64,000 nt of DNA from Thaumatotibia leucotreta (lineage: Eukaryota; Arthropoda; Insecta; Lepidoptera; Tortricidae). Below, in pieces: positions 54,541 through 64,000 of the stretch (its first letter is position 1; every line of letters begins with the position of its first letter). The notes under the pieces are model-generated. The model did no database searches and had not been told where the DNA came from. It worked only from the letters and a program-made list of their open reading frames with translations. The stretch lies in the NCBI GenBank assembly GCA_025490895.1, contig JALPQI010030426.1, positions 1-64,000 of the forward strand, read 5' to 3'. Made by a program: the position numbers and the translations under genes.

Positions 54541-56228
54541 CGATACAGTGCTACGCGGAGCGCTACGCCGTAGCCCGGCCCGGTGTCTCTGTGCCACAAA
54601 TGCTAGCTAACGACAAGTATTAAATATTTATCATTCAATCAATATTTTTATTTCCACCTTATTTTTACTATTATGTGGCCGATTTTAACGAGTATTTTTC
54701 GCACGAATATTTATTTGTTACTTCTTCTATAGCGGAAAGGGATAGTTTCGATCTGGCTTGGTTTTATTTATGAGATTACAGGCAATCTATAAATAGAGAT
54801 TTATAATTCACAAGGTTTAACGGTGTAATTGACAACGTTTCAAAATTTTCGATGTCCCTAAATCGAAAACCATTTCGAGATAATACGCATGTAGATCACA
54901 AAAATATATTTTTTAATTTTTTGTCGCAATATTTTTTTTTAATCTTAAAAATAGTTTAAAGGGGATAAGTGACGTCACATAGCTGATTCAGAGCTGCCAC
55001 TATAACCAAAAAAATCTTGTGGTTGGAATGTCACTGGTGTTTGGCAGTGACATTTGACACTTGTTACCGTTTTTCGTCGTTTTCTTACGTGTATGAAACA
55101 TCACTTGTGACGTCATTTAGCTGATTTTTGACGTTTGTAACTTACGCTCTTTCTGCTCGAAGTAGTAATAAAAAGGGATTTTCGCACTAAAATAGCATTT
55201 TTTTTTGAAAAATAAAAAAATACGTGTATATTTTAATATTGAGTTCTTTCAAAACAGACAATAAAAACTAGGACTAAAAAAATATGAAATGTTGTCAATT
55301 GAAAATAAATAAATACCTAATGTTAGAATGTACGTATCTAAGTAATCGTTTATTGTACAGTGAAACGAAATGTGTTTGCGTACCTTTTTGACCTTTAGTG
55401 ACCAGAGCGAAAAAAATCTTACATGACTTATTCATTAAACTGTTATTTACACACACAATAATATTATTCAGCGTTTAATTTTTATTACATGATGCATTTT
55501 ATTCTGGTGTATATTTATGATATCTGCAGTTACAGCTACTTTACGAATGTTCGTCACAAAAAGATATTTTGTTACCCGCATTTTTACGTTACAATAAAAT
55601 AAGAAATATTTAGTGACCGTCAACAACGTGAACACCTGCGTTCAACGATGTCGAGTTCTGAATAGAGCTATTCTAACTAGTGACATTACTAACTCACCTT
55701 CAGCCCCCACTCTGTGTCACCACACACATGGCATCCGGCCTGCCAACACAAAACAAACGAGTCAGAATTTTAAATCACAGTATTGTTTGTTTACATGAAT
55801 TTGTACTGAATAAGATATAACAGCATGTTGTGCTAGGGCGGGCTCACAGCGCCGACTAGCGGAGGAGCGTGAAACTCCAGAGGGCCTACCTCAAACATTG
55901 CAAATCGAAAATTCGAAACGACTATCTCTGTCACTTAGTAGTACGCCTCAATAAGAAAGACAGAGATTATAGCTTCGAATCTACGGCTTTCCATTTTCGC
56001 AGAAGTGCCCCAGGGCGGGGGCGAGGGTGCTCGCTCTCCCTCGCACGCACGCGATTGACACAACATTCGGTCCCGTTACGCAAAAACGGCGCTTTTATCA
56101 ATGACATAGGAGATATAATATTAATAGTAGGCGCGCCGTCGCCGGGGCGACCGGCCTCGTACTCGTAGTAGGCTAGGGTACAACTGTATAATTACGTATC
56201 TTGTTAGATATATCTGCATTAGCTACCT
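54541..56228. other. non-coding stretch with two CRE-like sites
   Basis: TGACGTCA at 54970-54977 and 55108-55115 are each followed by three bases and AGCTGATT. No supported gene. The frame at 55869-56168 has no domain. Confidence 0.45.
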
Positions 56229-56386
56229 TATAGTTGGAAATTTGTAAGAATTAACTTTTGACAGTTATAGATTAAACCTTATTAATATGACGGTAAGGCT
56301 AACCGTTTCCGATAGTCTTAACATCATTTGTATAAGGCTCATTTCTAAACTGTCAAAAGTTAATTCTTAGAGATTTCCAACTATAA
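56229..56386. mobile_element. foldback MITE
   Basis: TATAGTTGGAAATTTGTAAG, AATTAACTTTTGACAGTT pair with AACTGTCAAAAGTTAATT, CTTAGAGATTTCCAACTATA. Arms are about 38 bp with few mismatches, and weaker pairing runs inwards. Confidence 0.85.
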
Positions 56387-56976
56387 CCCTTAATGGTACC
56401 AAATTATATTTACCACCTCATTTTTAAACTTATTCTGTCACTGAATATGTGTCAAAGCCAATGAAAAGGTGTGTCTTATCTTATGCCCTATTAAGGGTTA
56501 ACAGTGTGACTTCTGTATCATGTAATAAGCTTTTAGCAACATTATGATGGGACACTGTACAGGCCTATAGCCAGTGCCGGATTTAGAAATTTGCCGCCTG
56601 TAGGCCACTTTTATTTTGCCGCCCCTATCCAAAAGTGCTAATTTGAATGATTTGTTAGGAAAATTACAAATAAAGTCGAAACGTAAAAAAGCTTCGTACA
56701 TTAGTCGTTTAGGAACTTGGACACTTTGGCAGGTATTTCATTTCGCAGACGTGTGTGCGTACCGGAGCGTTCGTGGCAGGAAAGGAAATCCAACATCCCT
56801 ACCGCGAACTACGAAATCCGCAAATTTTAAATTTCGGGCAATGAAGGCGTCATTAGAGTTACGGAGATAAATCCCCGAAATTTACAAACTTCGGTGTTCG
56901 CAGTAGCAGGCCATCTCTTACTTCGTACAGTACGCGAACTTTTAGCTGGTATGACAGTGGAGGGATGGACGCCTAG

Positions 56977-58794
56977 CCAACATACAGTGACCGATACAAT
57001 GGTAGATTAGCGTTTATGCGAAGAGACTGGGGTTGGTACTTTGTACGGGGGTCGTACTTTGTACGGGAATTAATAATAATATACGACTCTACCCTTACCA
57101 CGCAAACTCTAAATGGCGGACCTTAAATTGGGATTCAAAAATTATAAATCAGTCTGAGTATAATTAAACCATTTAATAAATTTCAACTCGGTTTTTATAG
57201 TTAGGTAATTAAAATTATTTTTAAGTTACTACGCTCACTCGCAAACAACAAATCAATCAATGTTACAATAAAACCAGAAAACATTATTATTTGGCTTTAA
57301 AGTTATCTGATAATTAACAATTATAGAAACCAACTTTTAGTCCCATCTTGTAGCCAGGTTTGGTAGCTCATAGCTGGCTTCCATATGAGAAAAATATTGC
57401 TGATTCGAAATAGACTACTCAAAGAAGAAAGCGCTGAAACATGCGTTTTAAATTCCATTACATTAATTGTCTATTAATGCGACGTTTTTCTAATTGTTTC
57501 TTTAATTGTTAATAATCAAGTAACTTTCTTTAATTATGTCTGTTGTTTAATTGTAAAAATTACGGAAATGTCGTCTGTTAGCGCACTATAAACAATTTAC
57601 AAAAAAGACGATTAGAAGAATTGATTAGAAGGTTTCATTATTTTTAGGTTTGTTTTGAATTATTTAACGTTACATTTACTGCTTTTCAGATTTTGGTCCC
57701 ATCTGGTAGCCATATTTGGTAGATAGCTACGAAATAAGAAACTTGTTTTCCTATCTTGTGGCCAGCTACCAAATGGGAACGATTAAGTATCTCCTCCAGT
57801 GTGCGACGCTGATTTTATCATTTCGTAAATTCTTTCTATTGAAGATTGAGAGGCTGTAATTTCAAAAACTTTCATTAAAGTTTTTATTATTTTTGGTCGC
57901 AAGAAAATTGCTGTTCATGGGTGCATTTGAGATGCTGTAGTGTAAGTACGCGGATTCCTTTTCCAAAAATGATCGCTATTCATTGTAGTTTGAAAAATAA
58001 ATACCTGACACAAAGATTAAACGCCAGCTACTTCCTACGACTTTAGAATTCCCGTTTCATTGCCAGCTTCGAATCAGGAATATTTTTCTTATTTAAAAGC
58101 CAGCTACCAAACCAGGCTACAAGATGGGGCTAAATAATTACCATTTTTTATATAATTGTTAGTAATCAGATAACTTTAAAGCCAAATAATGTTGACTTGT
58201 GGTGTTATTGTAATATTGATTGATTTGATGTTTTAATGACAAACGGGTCTTAATCGCGTAAACTTACGTTTATTTTTATCCTGAGTGTAGGCTTAGTGAA
58301 TAATCAAGCCTAGAAGTGAATAATCAAGATCAAGTGCGGGTAGTTCGAAAAACCCGCGCAGCTCGAAGGCGTTCATACATTTTCTCGCCAGTCTGCCTGC
58401 GACCACGGGTGTGACGTCATCCCCGAAACGTCAGGATAAAATTAAACGTAAATTTACACGATAAAGACCCGATTGTCATTAAAATTAGTGATTATTATGA
58501 AAGTTTAAATCAATATATTGATTTATTAACTGTTTGCGAGTGAGCGTAGTAAAAATAATTTTAATTAACTATAAAAACCCAATTAAAATTTATTAAACGG
58601 TTTAATTATGCTTAGACAGATTTTTAATTTTTGTTAGAACATCTTCATTTTCAAATTCAAGGACCGCTTTCTAGAGTTTGTGTGGTTAAGGGTAGAGTCG
58701 CATATTGTTATTAATTTTCATACAAAGCACAACTCCAGTGTCTACGTATAAATTCTAATCTACAACTGTATCAGTCACAGTACGAGTATGTTGG
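56977..58794. mobile_element. 1.8-kb foldback element with arms of about 450 bp
   Basis: CCAACATACAGTG, ATAATATACGACTCTACCC, TACGCTCACTCGCAAAC, TTTGGCTTTAAAGTTATCTG and CCCATCTTGTAGCCAGG on the left recur inverted in the right half up to 58794. The arms are diverged by roughly 10-15 percent by eye. The right arm is split by a Penelope-derived insert. The centre (57430-58060) carries further inverted GGTAGC/GCTACC blocks. No ORF. Confidence 0.8.
58231..58517 (+). mobile_element. internally deleted Penelope-like copy
   Basis: It contains the left inverted repeat (GACAAACGGGTCTTAATCGC), then only the last 150 or so bases of the 24-25.7 kb element (GTGCGGGTAGTTCGAAAAAC, CTGCGACCACGGGTGTGACG), then the right inverted repeat. 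A tail of about 35 bases matches the left tail of the first copy in inverse. ATTGATTT flanks both sides. Confidence 0.8.
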
Positions 58795-59559
58795 ATAAAA
58801 TTGACTTTTCCATGCTATTGAACTCTACTAATCACTCACTTTGTATGAGGGGATACATCATTTTATAGATATTTCGATGTTGGTACTAGACGTGTGCGCC
58901 GCGCCGGCGTCACGCCGCCGCCGACCATTTTCGCCACGCCGCCGCCGCCGACTAATGGTCGGCGTGAAATCGGCGTGGCCTTGACTGAATAACAGGCTTA
59001 ATTCTTATGGGTTATGGGTTACTATGGGTATTAAATTATAAGCTTCGTATTTGCTTTATTTATTTACATAATGTTCTTATACAGGAAATAAAATATCAGT
59101 CTATCGAGTGTCATCACTCATTACACGTAGATACTTAGGCTCGAAAACATCCAGCCTCCCGAACAAGCCGCTTTTGGTTTTTGCACAAGCAATATCAGGT
59201 TATACAGAAGACCGAGAGGTATAACTTGCCCCTCTGATTAACGTTCGTGGCCTATGAAGCATGTGAATCGATCGAGACGTTTATGAATAAGGGGGCAACC
59301 CCTTAACAAATACTATACACTATTTCCAGCGGTACCAAGTAGAATTTTCCTCCCTGCGCCGATACCACAATGCGTCGCGATTATTAAGTCATCAATTTAT
59401 CTTTTACGATCTTCCACCTGCGGCCCCGATCTTCGGCAGCCTGGACCGCTTCAGCAACCTGAATGTTGAGAGTGGTGCGGATCCGGCCTTTCCAGTGCAT
59501 TGGGCTCGATCTTTTCCTTTTAAACTTTCCTGAGTCAATAAGTTTTTGCAGGATTTTTA

Positions 59560-60615
59560 TGGGCTGTGTCCAAAGAACAAGTAACCATCAAACAGTAGAA
59601 CAAATAAGCCAAGTAGACTACCGGTACTTATATTGTAGCGTCCAGTTCGTCTCCAAGACCGGTATTCGAAACCCATACCATTGCAATGAGGCGTATCCAT
59701 ACCATTGCAGTATGTCAAAACTATTTTTGGTTGCCTTGAGAGATGTCTTCAAGATTTTGGTCTGGAAAGGGTTTTGTCATCAACATCAATAGTGAGTATA
59801 TCAGTTATACCACCCACGTTCGGTTCGACGACTATAAAGTAATTATGGTTGAAACCTTGGAGAACTTGAACACTGTTCTCATTGATGTCTGTAGAGCCCC
59901 TGAATGCGTTGGGCTTAAGATACATCGAAGATCAACGAAGACCATATGAAATATCTAGAATTTGTGATACAAACTCCAGTCAAGAATTAAGCTCAAAATC
60001 TACAAATATGTGTACCGGAGACAGACAGCTAGTCCAGTTGGGTGGATCTAACTTTGAGAAAAAGGTCAATAGTAAAGTACTTAAAGTAGTGCCAGACAGC
60101 ACAATATGTTCTCATTCTATTGAATTTCGTTTTGAAATATACTGCTGGGATATTTCCCAGCAGTATATTTCAAAACGAAATTCTTCGACCAAGTGTTCGA
60201 CCAAGTTACGGCTCTAAAACGTGGTAGGTAACTATGGGCTTAGTAAAAAGATCACTCAATGAGCTATTTAATTGATGGAAAGAGGAGTTCCCTACGAGAT
60301 TCAAATAGGAATGTTGAGAGCCGTAGAGTAACTAAAAGCACGTTGGTATATATATGCTTAGTAGCTCAAAAAATGTGTGACCTGAAGTGGCAGTGGGCTG
60401 GACATATTGCTCGCAAGATTACCGTTGGGGCAAGCGATTTCTTAAAGGCAAGCATAAACTTGTCGACGCAGCATGAAGAAAGCACCCAATATGATTAACC
60501 GATGACCTGGCAAAGATAGATGGAATCTAGTGGATGTGGGCTGCGCACTATTTATTCTTATGGCATGCTCTGATAGGGGATTTGAGGACCTAATGTCCAT
60601 TGGTAGATAATACAT
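59560..60615 (+). pseudogene. RTE-type LINE ORF2 remnant
   Basis: Degraded RT and C-terminal domain spread over three frames. VALRDVFKILVWKGF and ININSEYIS correspond to the region before the catalytic YADD/FADD. HVRFDDYKVIMVETLENLNT is that motif damaged, and ECVGLKIH follows. QLVQLGGSNFEKKVN marks the thumb side, and KMCDLKWQWAGHIARK is the strongly conserved RTE C-terminal motif. It has many frameshifts and stops and is clearly dead. No start or 5' domain is present. Confidence 0.75.
60122..60183. repeat. perfect 29-bp palindrome, 4-base loop
   Basis: 60122-60150 and 60155-60183 are exact complements (outer end GAATTTCGTTTTG, inner CTGCTGGGA). It lies inside the RTE remnant and is not part of the RTE consensus as I know it. 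Confidence 0.92.
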
Positions 60616-61739
60616 TAATATATCATTATTATCATCATATAACGAAGAAATTTTGAGGGGATTTAGCTAAAAAATAACACTGAACTTAGTGATATAAACT
60701 GATACACAATTAGCTCCATCTACATTTTTTTTATTTAACGCGGTATGTACTTGTGCACTAGGACACTAAAAATGGCAGGGTCGCCATATAAGGGTAGGAA
60801 ATGATGAGTAATGAAACGAGTGAGCGCTGGATTAATACTGGCTTGTATTTTAGGTACCTTAAATATATAATTAGTGTTACATAGAGTATAAATGTATAGA
60901 GGTGACACACCACAAACTATTTCAAGTCTAACATTGTTGAAATCGGTGCGGAAGATTGCACTTTTTTGGGCGTGAACTTTTGTATTAAGCATTATCTGAA
61001 GTTATTTTTATTTTAACGACTTTAAGCGAATGCTTTTAGATATTGGATTGTTAAACATAAAACAGAAGAATCAATTTACGGTCCCATGGCTGTTAGAACT
61101 ACACGGTACTATTGTGTAACAGGGGAAACTGATTTAACGATGGCTACTTTATTTCGTGGACAAGTTTTATAACACGATGGGAAGAGAAAACTGTTATCTA
61201 TTGATCAGATGGTGGTTAAGGTGGTCATTGTTGATGTTTGTTAAACATTTATATTGTATTTATCTCAATTGTAACAAAGAATACGATCGAATTCCGCTTT
61301 TATATTCACGTGACCTTCACGCCGATTTCACGCCGAAATCACGCCGCCGCCGGCGACTTTTTGGCAAACGCCGCCGCCGACCATTTTGGCATCGGCGCAC
61401 ACGTCTAGTTGGTACTATGTTACTGAAAGTTCATCATAATAGTTGTTAGACTCGGTCGTTTCCTTCCATCCTGTATAATTCTGCCACCACGGCCGAAGTT
61501 TAAAAAAGTTCGCTTCTACTCTGCCGCTTGTAAAATCTGCCATAATATTTTATTGACACCAAAAAAATATTTTTTTGCTGCCAAATCTGCCGCCCCTAAA
61601 ATCTGCCGCTCTAGGCCATGGCCTACTTGGCCTACTGGTAAATCCGGCACTGCCTATAGCCTACAGTTTCAATTGTCATTAATTTAAAATTCCGCTCCTT
61701 GCTTATAAGATATTGTATATACCAGATAATGTGTGACCG

Positions 61740-61806
61740 CTAAGGCCGTGTGGTTGAGTGGTTTACGCATCAGCAGGCTGAGTACGTAGGTTCGAATCCC
61801 ACTCAG
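61740..61806 (+). repeat. tRNA-like sequence, probable SINE head
   Basis: A-box-like TGGTTGAGTGG and B box GGTTCGAATCC are about 40 bases apart, but the acceptor stem does not close (GGCCGTG has no CACGGCC). It is a tRNA-derived repeat or a dead tRNA, not a working gene. Confidence 0.5.
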
Positions 61807-62676
61807 AACGATTCCTTCCTTCCATTTCTTCTTTAGTGTATGACATCTTACATCTATACTTTGTAAGTGCAGAGATTTTCACTCGTACCCTAGCCTACAG
61901 TGGCCTTGAGCGCCTGATGTTTTCATCCCGCGAGCGTAATAAACCGTTTAGAGAGGGGACAAGTGACTTTCGCTGAAGGATTTATGGAGGAATCTCTAGA
62001 ATTAATTCGGCCCGATTGTGGCCCCTGTGATCAGAGGGCGACGCCGGCAGATTTGAAAGATTATTTACATAATTACAACTAACATCCGACAATATTTGCT
62101 TGCGGCATATGACTATAAATATGAGGGGGTTTGTAGCCCCCTAACTAAGCATTAAATCATACCTACTTAGTAAGTAATATTTATTATGACGATAGGGGTG
62201 AAGATATACGAAATACCTTTCAAAAATATCTGAACACGCCTTTATTACAAACGATAGAGGTATGTACAGATATTTTTGAGCGCTCCGGACGCTACGATAT
62301 ATTTGATGGAGACTGTGTCTAAAGGTACCTACCATAGATTCCCAAAAAGACCTCTACTGCTTCCCAGGGGTACAGATTGAAAGATATTACCTTTAAGGAC
62401 CAATCACACAAAAAAACTTTGGGAACTTGTGTTTTATACGGATTATCAATCTTAAGCGACTTTATGATAAGTGGACGATAAAGTGGGACCTTTTACTAAA
62501 AAACTTACTCAGCTATAGTTGTCCTACATTACATAACTATCAAATTAAACAAAATGTAGAATTCAATAAAAACTTAAATTACAATGTCAGATCAGATCAA
62601 ACTTTATGCCACAAAGTTGATTAAGACTACACTGTAGGTACTTAACTTAAAATAACCTTCCTGAATCGTACCCGGC
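61807..62676. other. non-coding stretch
   Basis: No supported gene. It may include the body of the tRNA-like SINE. Confidence 0.4.
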
Positions 62677-62679
62677 TCA

Positions 62680-63535
62680 AAGGTCCCCATTACACCCGCT
62701 GCGTTTCCACGCTGAACCAGGTACGACCCAGAGAATCACAGTCCCTCTCGCGCAAGCGACGCTCAATCTAAAGAAAGCGAGCGCATCCAAACCCCACGGA
62801 GAGCCACCGGTAGCGGATTCCAAAGCGGAGTACTTCACATGCTTAGCCTTTGCCGCCGACTCCGCTGCTGAGTAACAACTAATGATCTGCCTCAAATGGA
62901 ATGCCGCCACGGAGTCTGGTAAATCCATCTGGCCTCTTACCGCCTGAGCGGCTCAATCCCGGCGACCCCAAAACGTACGGCACATTAGCCGACACTAAAG
63001 CCCATCTCAGAATCTCGTTAAACGAACGGTGCCTTGGAAACTGGCCAGCGCATCTCTGGCAACTGAGGCCGTGGTCCCCATCCTCCTCCACCAACACACC
63101 ACAACGGCAACGATGAGCCTCACACACCTTGGCCCCAACTGAGGGCCACAGAAATTCTCAAAGAATTGTTGTCTAAGATCGTACCAAGCTGAGGCGAAAG
63201 CAAAGCATGCTACCACGCTCCATACTCTGAGGGGTTACCAACTTACCATGACGTACTAATGCGATTCAGTTTAAGTTTGGTTCAGGGGAAGGGGGATATA
63301 CGACTGGTAGGTATAGCCTTGTCCCATTCTCTCGACCTAAACTGAACCTGGTCGTTCAAGGGCTGTAGGCGTGCCAGGTCCTCACCTGAGGCATCATCCA
63401 ACAGTGAGTCGTAGATGCGCTTGCTTCACAAGTCATCCCACTGCATCTGAGCAACTGGGTCGTCAGGCTGCTTATCGCCGGGGATAGTGTCCGACCATTT
63501 CGTTAGTGCCTCGGAGACTATAGGGACCGGGAAAT
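62680..63535 (-). pseudogene. LINE ORF2 C-terminal region, HGLSC family, decayed
   Basis: The minus strand reads, across frameshifts, EALTKWSDTIPGDKQ, KRIYDSLLDDASGEDLARLQ, then CEAHRCRCGVLV, DHGLSCQRCAGQFPRHRSFN, GLSRSGGKRPDGF, SAAESAAKAKHVKYSALE and GSPWGLDALAF. The series C-x-C, HGLSC, RH, KRPDG and the late KY-x-x-L is a conserved C-terminal domain of one LINE family found in many insect genomes. The clade is uncertain to me. At least three stops or shifts are visible. It is the more upstream part of the domain whose end is preserved at 38712-38921. Confidence 0.75.
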
Positions 63536-64000
63536 CACCATGTACAAGGAAGATGCGAGTAGCCACTCATTTGCTTTTGGTAACTGTGTGTACCAGCTGT
63601 CACTCTTATTTTCATAGGATTAAAGCTCAATCAACATTTCAAAGCAAATGAGTGGGTAGTAAGATCCGCAGCCCCGTTTTCCTACTGAAATTAAGCTTGA
63701 CCTGCAGGCCTTACATGTCATTCGCAAAGCGATAAGCGAAAAGTAATAAATGTATTAACCTTTTGGACGCCAACGACTGATATATACCTAGGCTCCGCAC
63801 CCGCAGGTTTAACGCCAAAGACCGGTATAAAAGTCTTGGTTCACAGAGAAATATAGACCTACACGCATGTGATTAAAATTCATTTTCAGTTTCGACATTT
63901 TGTTGACGTGGCCACGTGGCGTCTGAGTGACAGCTTTTCTATTTGATGTGGCGGCAAAAAGGTTAAATAACAAGTTCGGACGAATAGTCACGTGATAAGT
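63536..64000. other. non-coding end of window
   Basis: No gene or defined repeat recognised. Confidence 0.4.

Larger units (their letters stand above)
58887..61407. mobile_element. inner hAT-like element B
   Basis: TAGACGTGTGCGCC and GGCGCACACGTCTA are perfect 14-bp inverted ends, flanked by the 8-bp duplication GTTGGTAC (58879-58886 and 61408-61415). The subterminal regions are very GC-rich with many CGCCGCCGCCG units. Most of the interior is an RTE LINE remnant, and no hAT transposase was recognised. Confidence 0.85.
56572..61652. mobile_element. outer hAT-like element A (host of nested insertions)
   Basis: The ends CAGTGCCGGATTTA and TAAATCCGGCACTG are perfect 14-bp inverted repeats, flanked by the 8-bp duplication CCTATAGC (56564-56571 and 61653-61660). 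An 8-bp TSD and CAGTGCCGG ends fit the hAT superfamily. Own sequence amounts to roughly 0.7 kb (56572-56976, 58795-58886, 61408-61652), rich in TTGCCGCC/GGCGGCAGA motifs. The rest is later insertions. No transposase is seen. Confidence 0.85.

Noticed and set aside
1..64000. CRISPR array, bacterial operon or rRNA genes
   Set aside because: No regular direct repeats with unique spacers, no ribosome-binding-site-led operons and no rRNA motifs. The content is eukaryotic repeats and one virus-like block.

Overview
The window looks like a piece of an AT-rich moth or butterfly (Lepidoptera) nuclear genome. I infer this from the density and kinds of repeats: tRNA-headed SINEs, LINEs of several clades, RTE tails with CAT runs, Helitron-like ends reading GCGAAGCCGGGGCGGG, and many small TA-flanked inverted-repeat elements. 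Almost nothing here is a host gene. The only host coding candidate is one short exon on the minus strand (42940-43092) with a strong splice donor. No species can be assigned from the sequence alone.

The left edge (1-3700) is the end of an integrated DNA-virus or Polinton/adintovirus-like element. In order on the plus strand it carries the tail of a pX/minor-capsid-like protein, an adenain-type cysteine protease, a 49-residue basic protein, an intact 401-residue double jelly-roll capsid-like protein, a 161-residue protein that overlaps it by ATGA, and two small orphan proteins, one with a broken duplicate. A 15-bp perfect hairpin follows. The reading frames are mostly open, so this is either a young integration or a maintained module.

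The rest is a mobile-element landscape. 10448-15986 is an almost complete 5.5-kb RNase H-bearing LINE with matching target-site duplications (TSDs) and one frameshift in each ORF. 16171-19466 holds a TA-flanked inverted-repeat element and a PIF/Harbinger element, the latter with long inverted ends and a transposase exon remnant, inserted in an older repeat. 22330-26010 has LINE fragments and a Penelope-like element with RT and GIY-YIG domains inside another LINE. 27945-29480 is a minus-strand CR1-like LINE tail interrupted by an R1-like retroelement with a clean TSD. 33898-34867 and 53590-54180 are two SINE copies, each interrupted by a different TA-flanked element in the same internal linker.

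The most complex structure is 56564-61660. An outer hAT-like element with an 8-bp TSD contains a 1.8-kb foldback element, which itself carries a deleted Penelope copy. The same outer element also holds a second hAT-like element with its own 8-bp TSD, and that one contains an RTE LINE remnant. The far right (62680-63535, minus) is a decayed LINE C-terminus of the same family seen at 24-26 kb and 38.7 kb. The cellular gene density is that of a large intron or gene-poor intergenic region.
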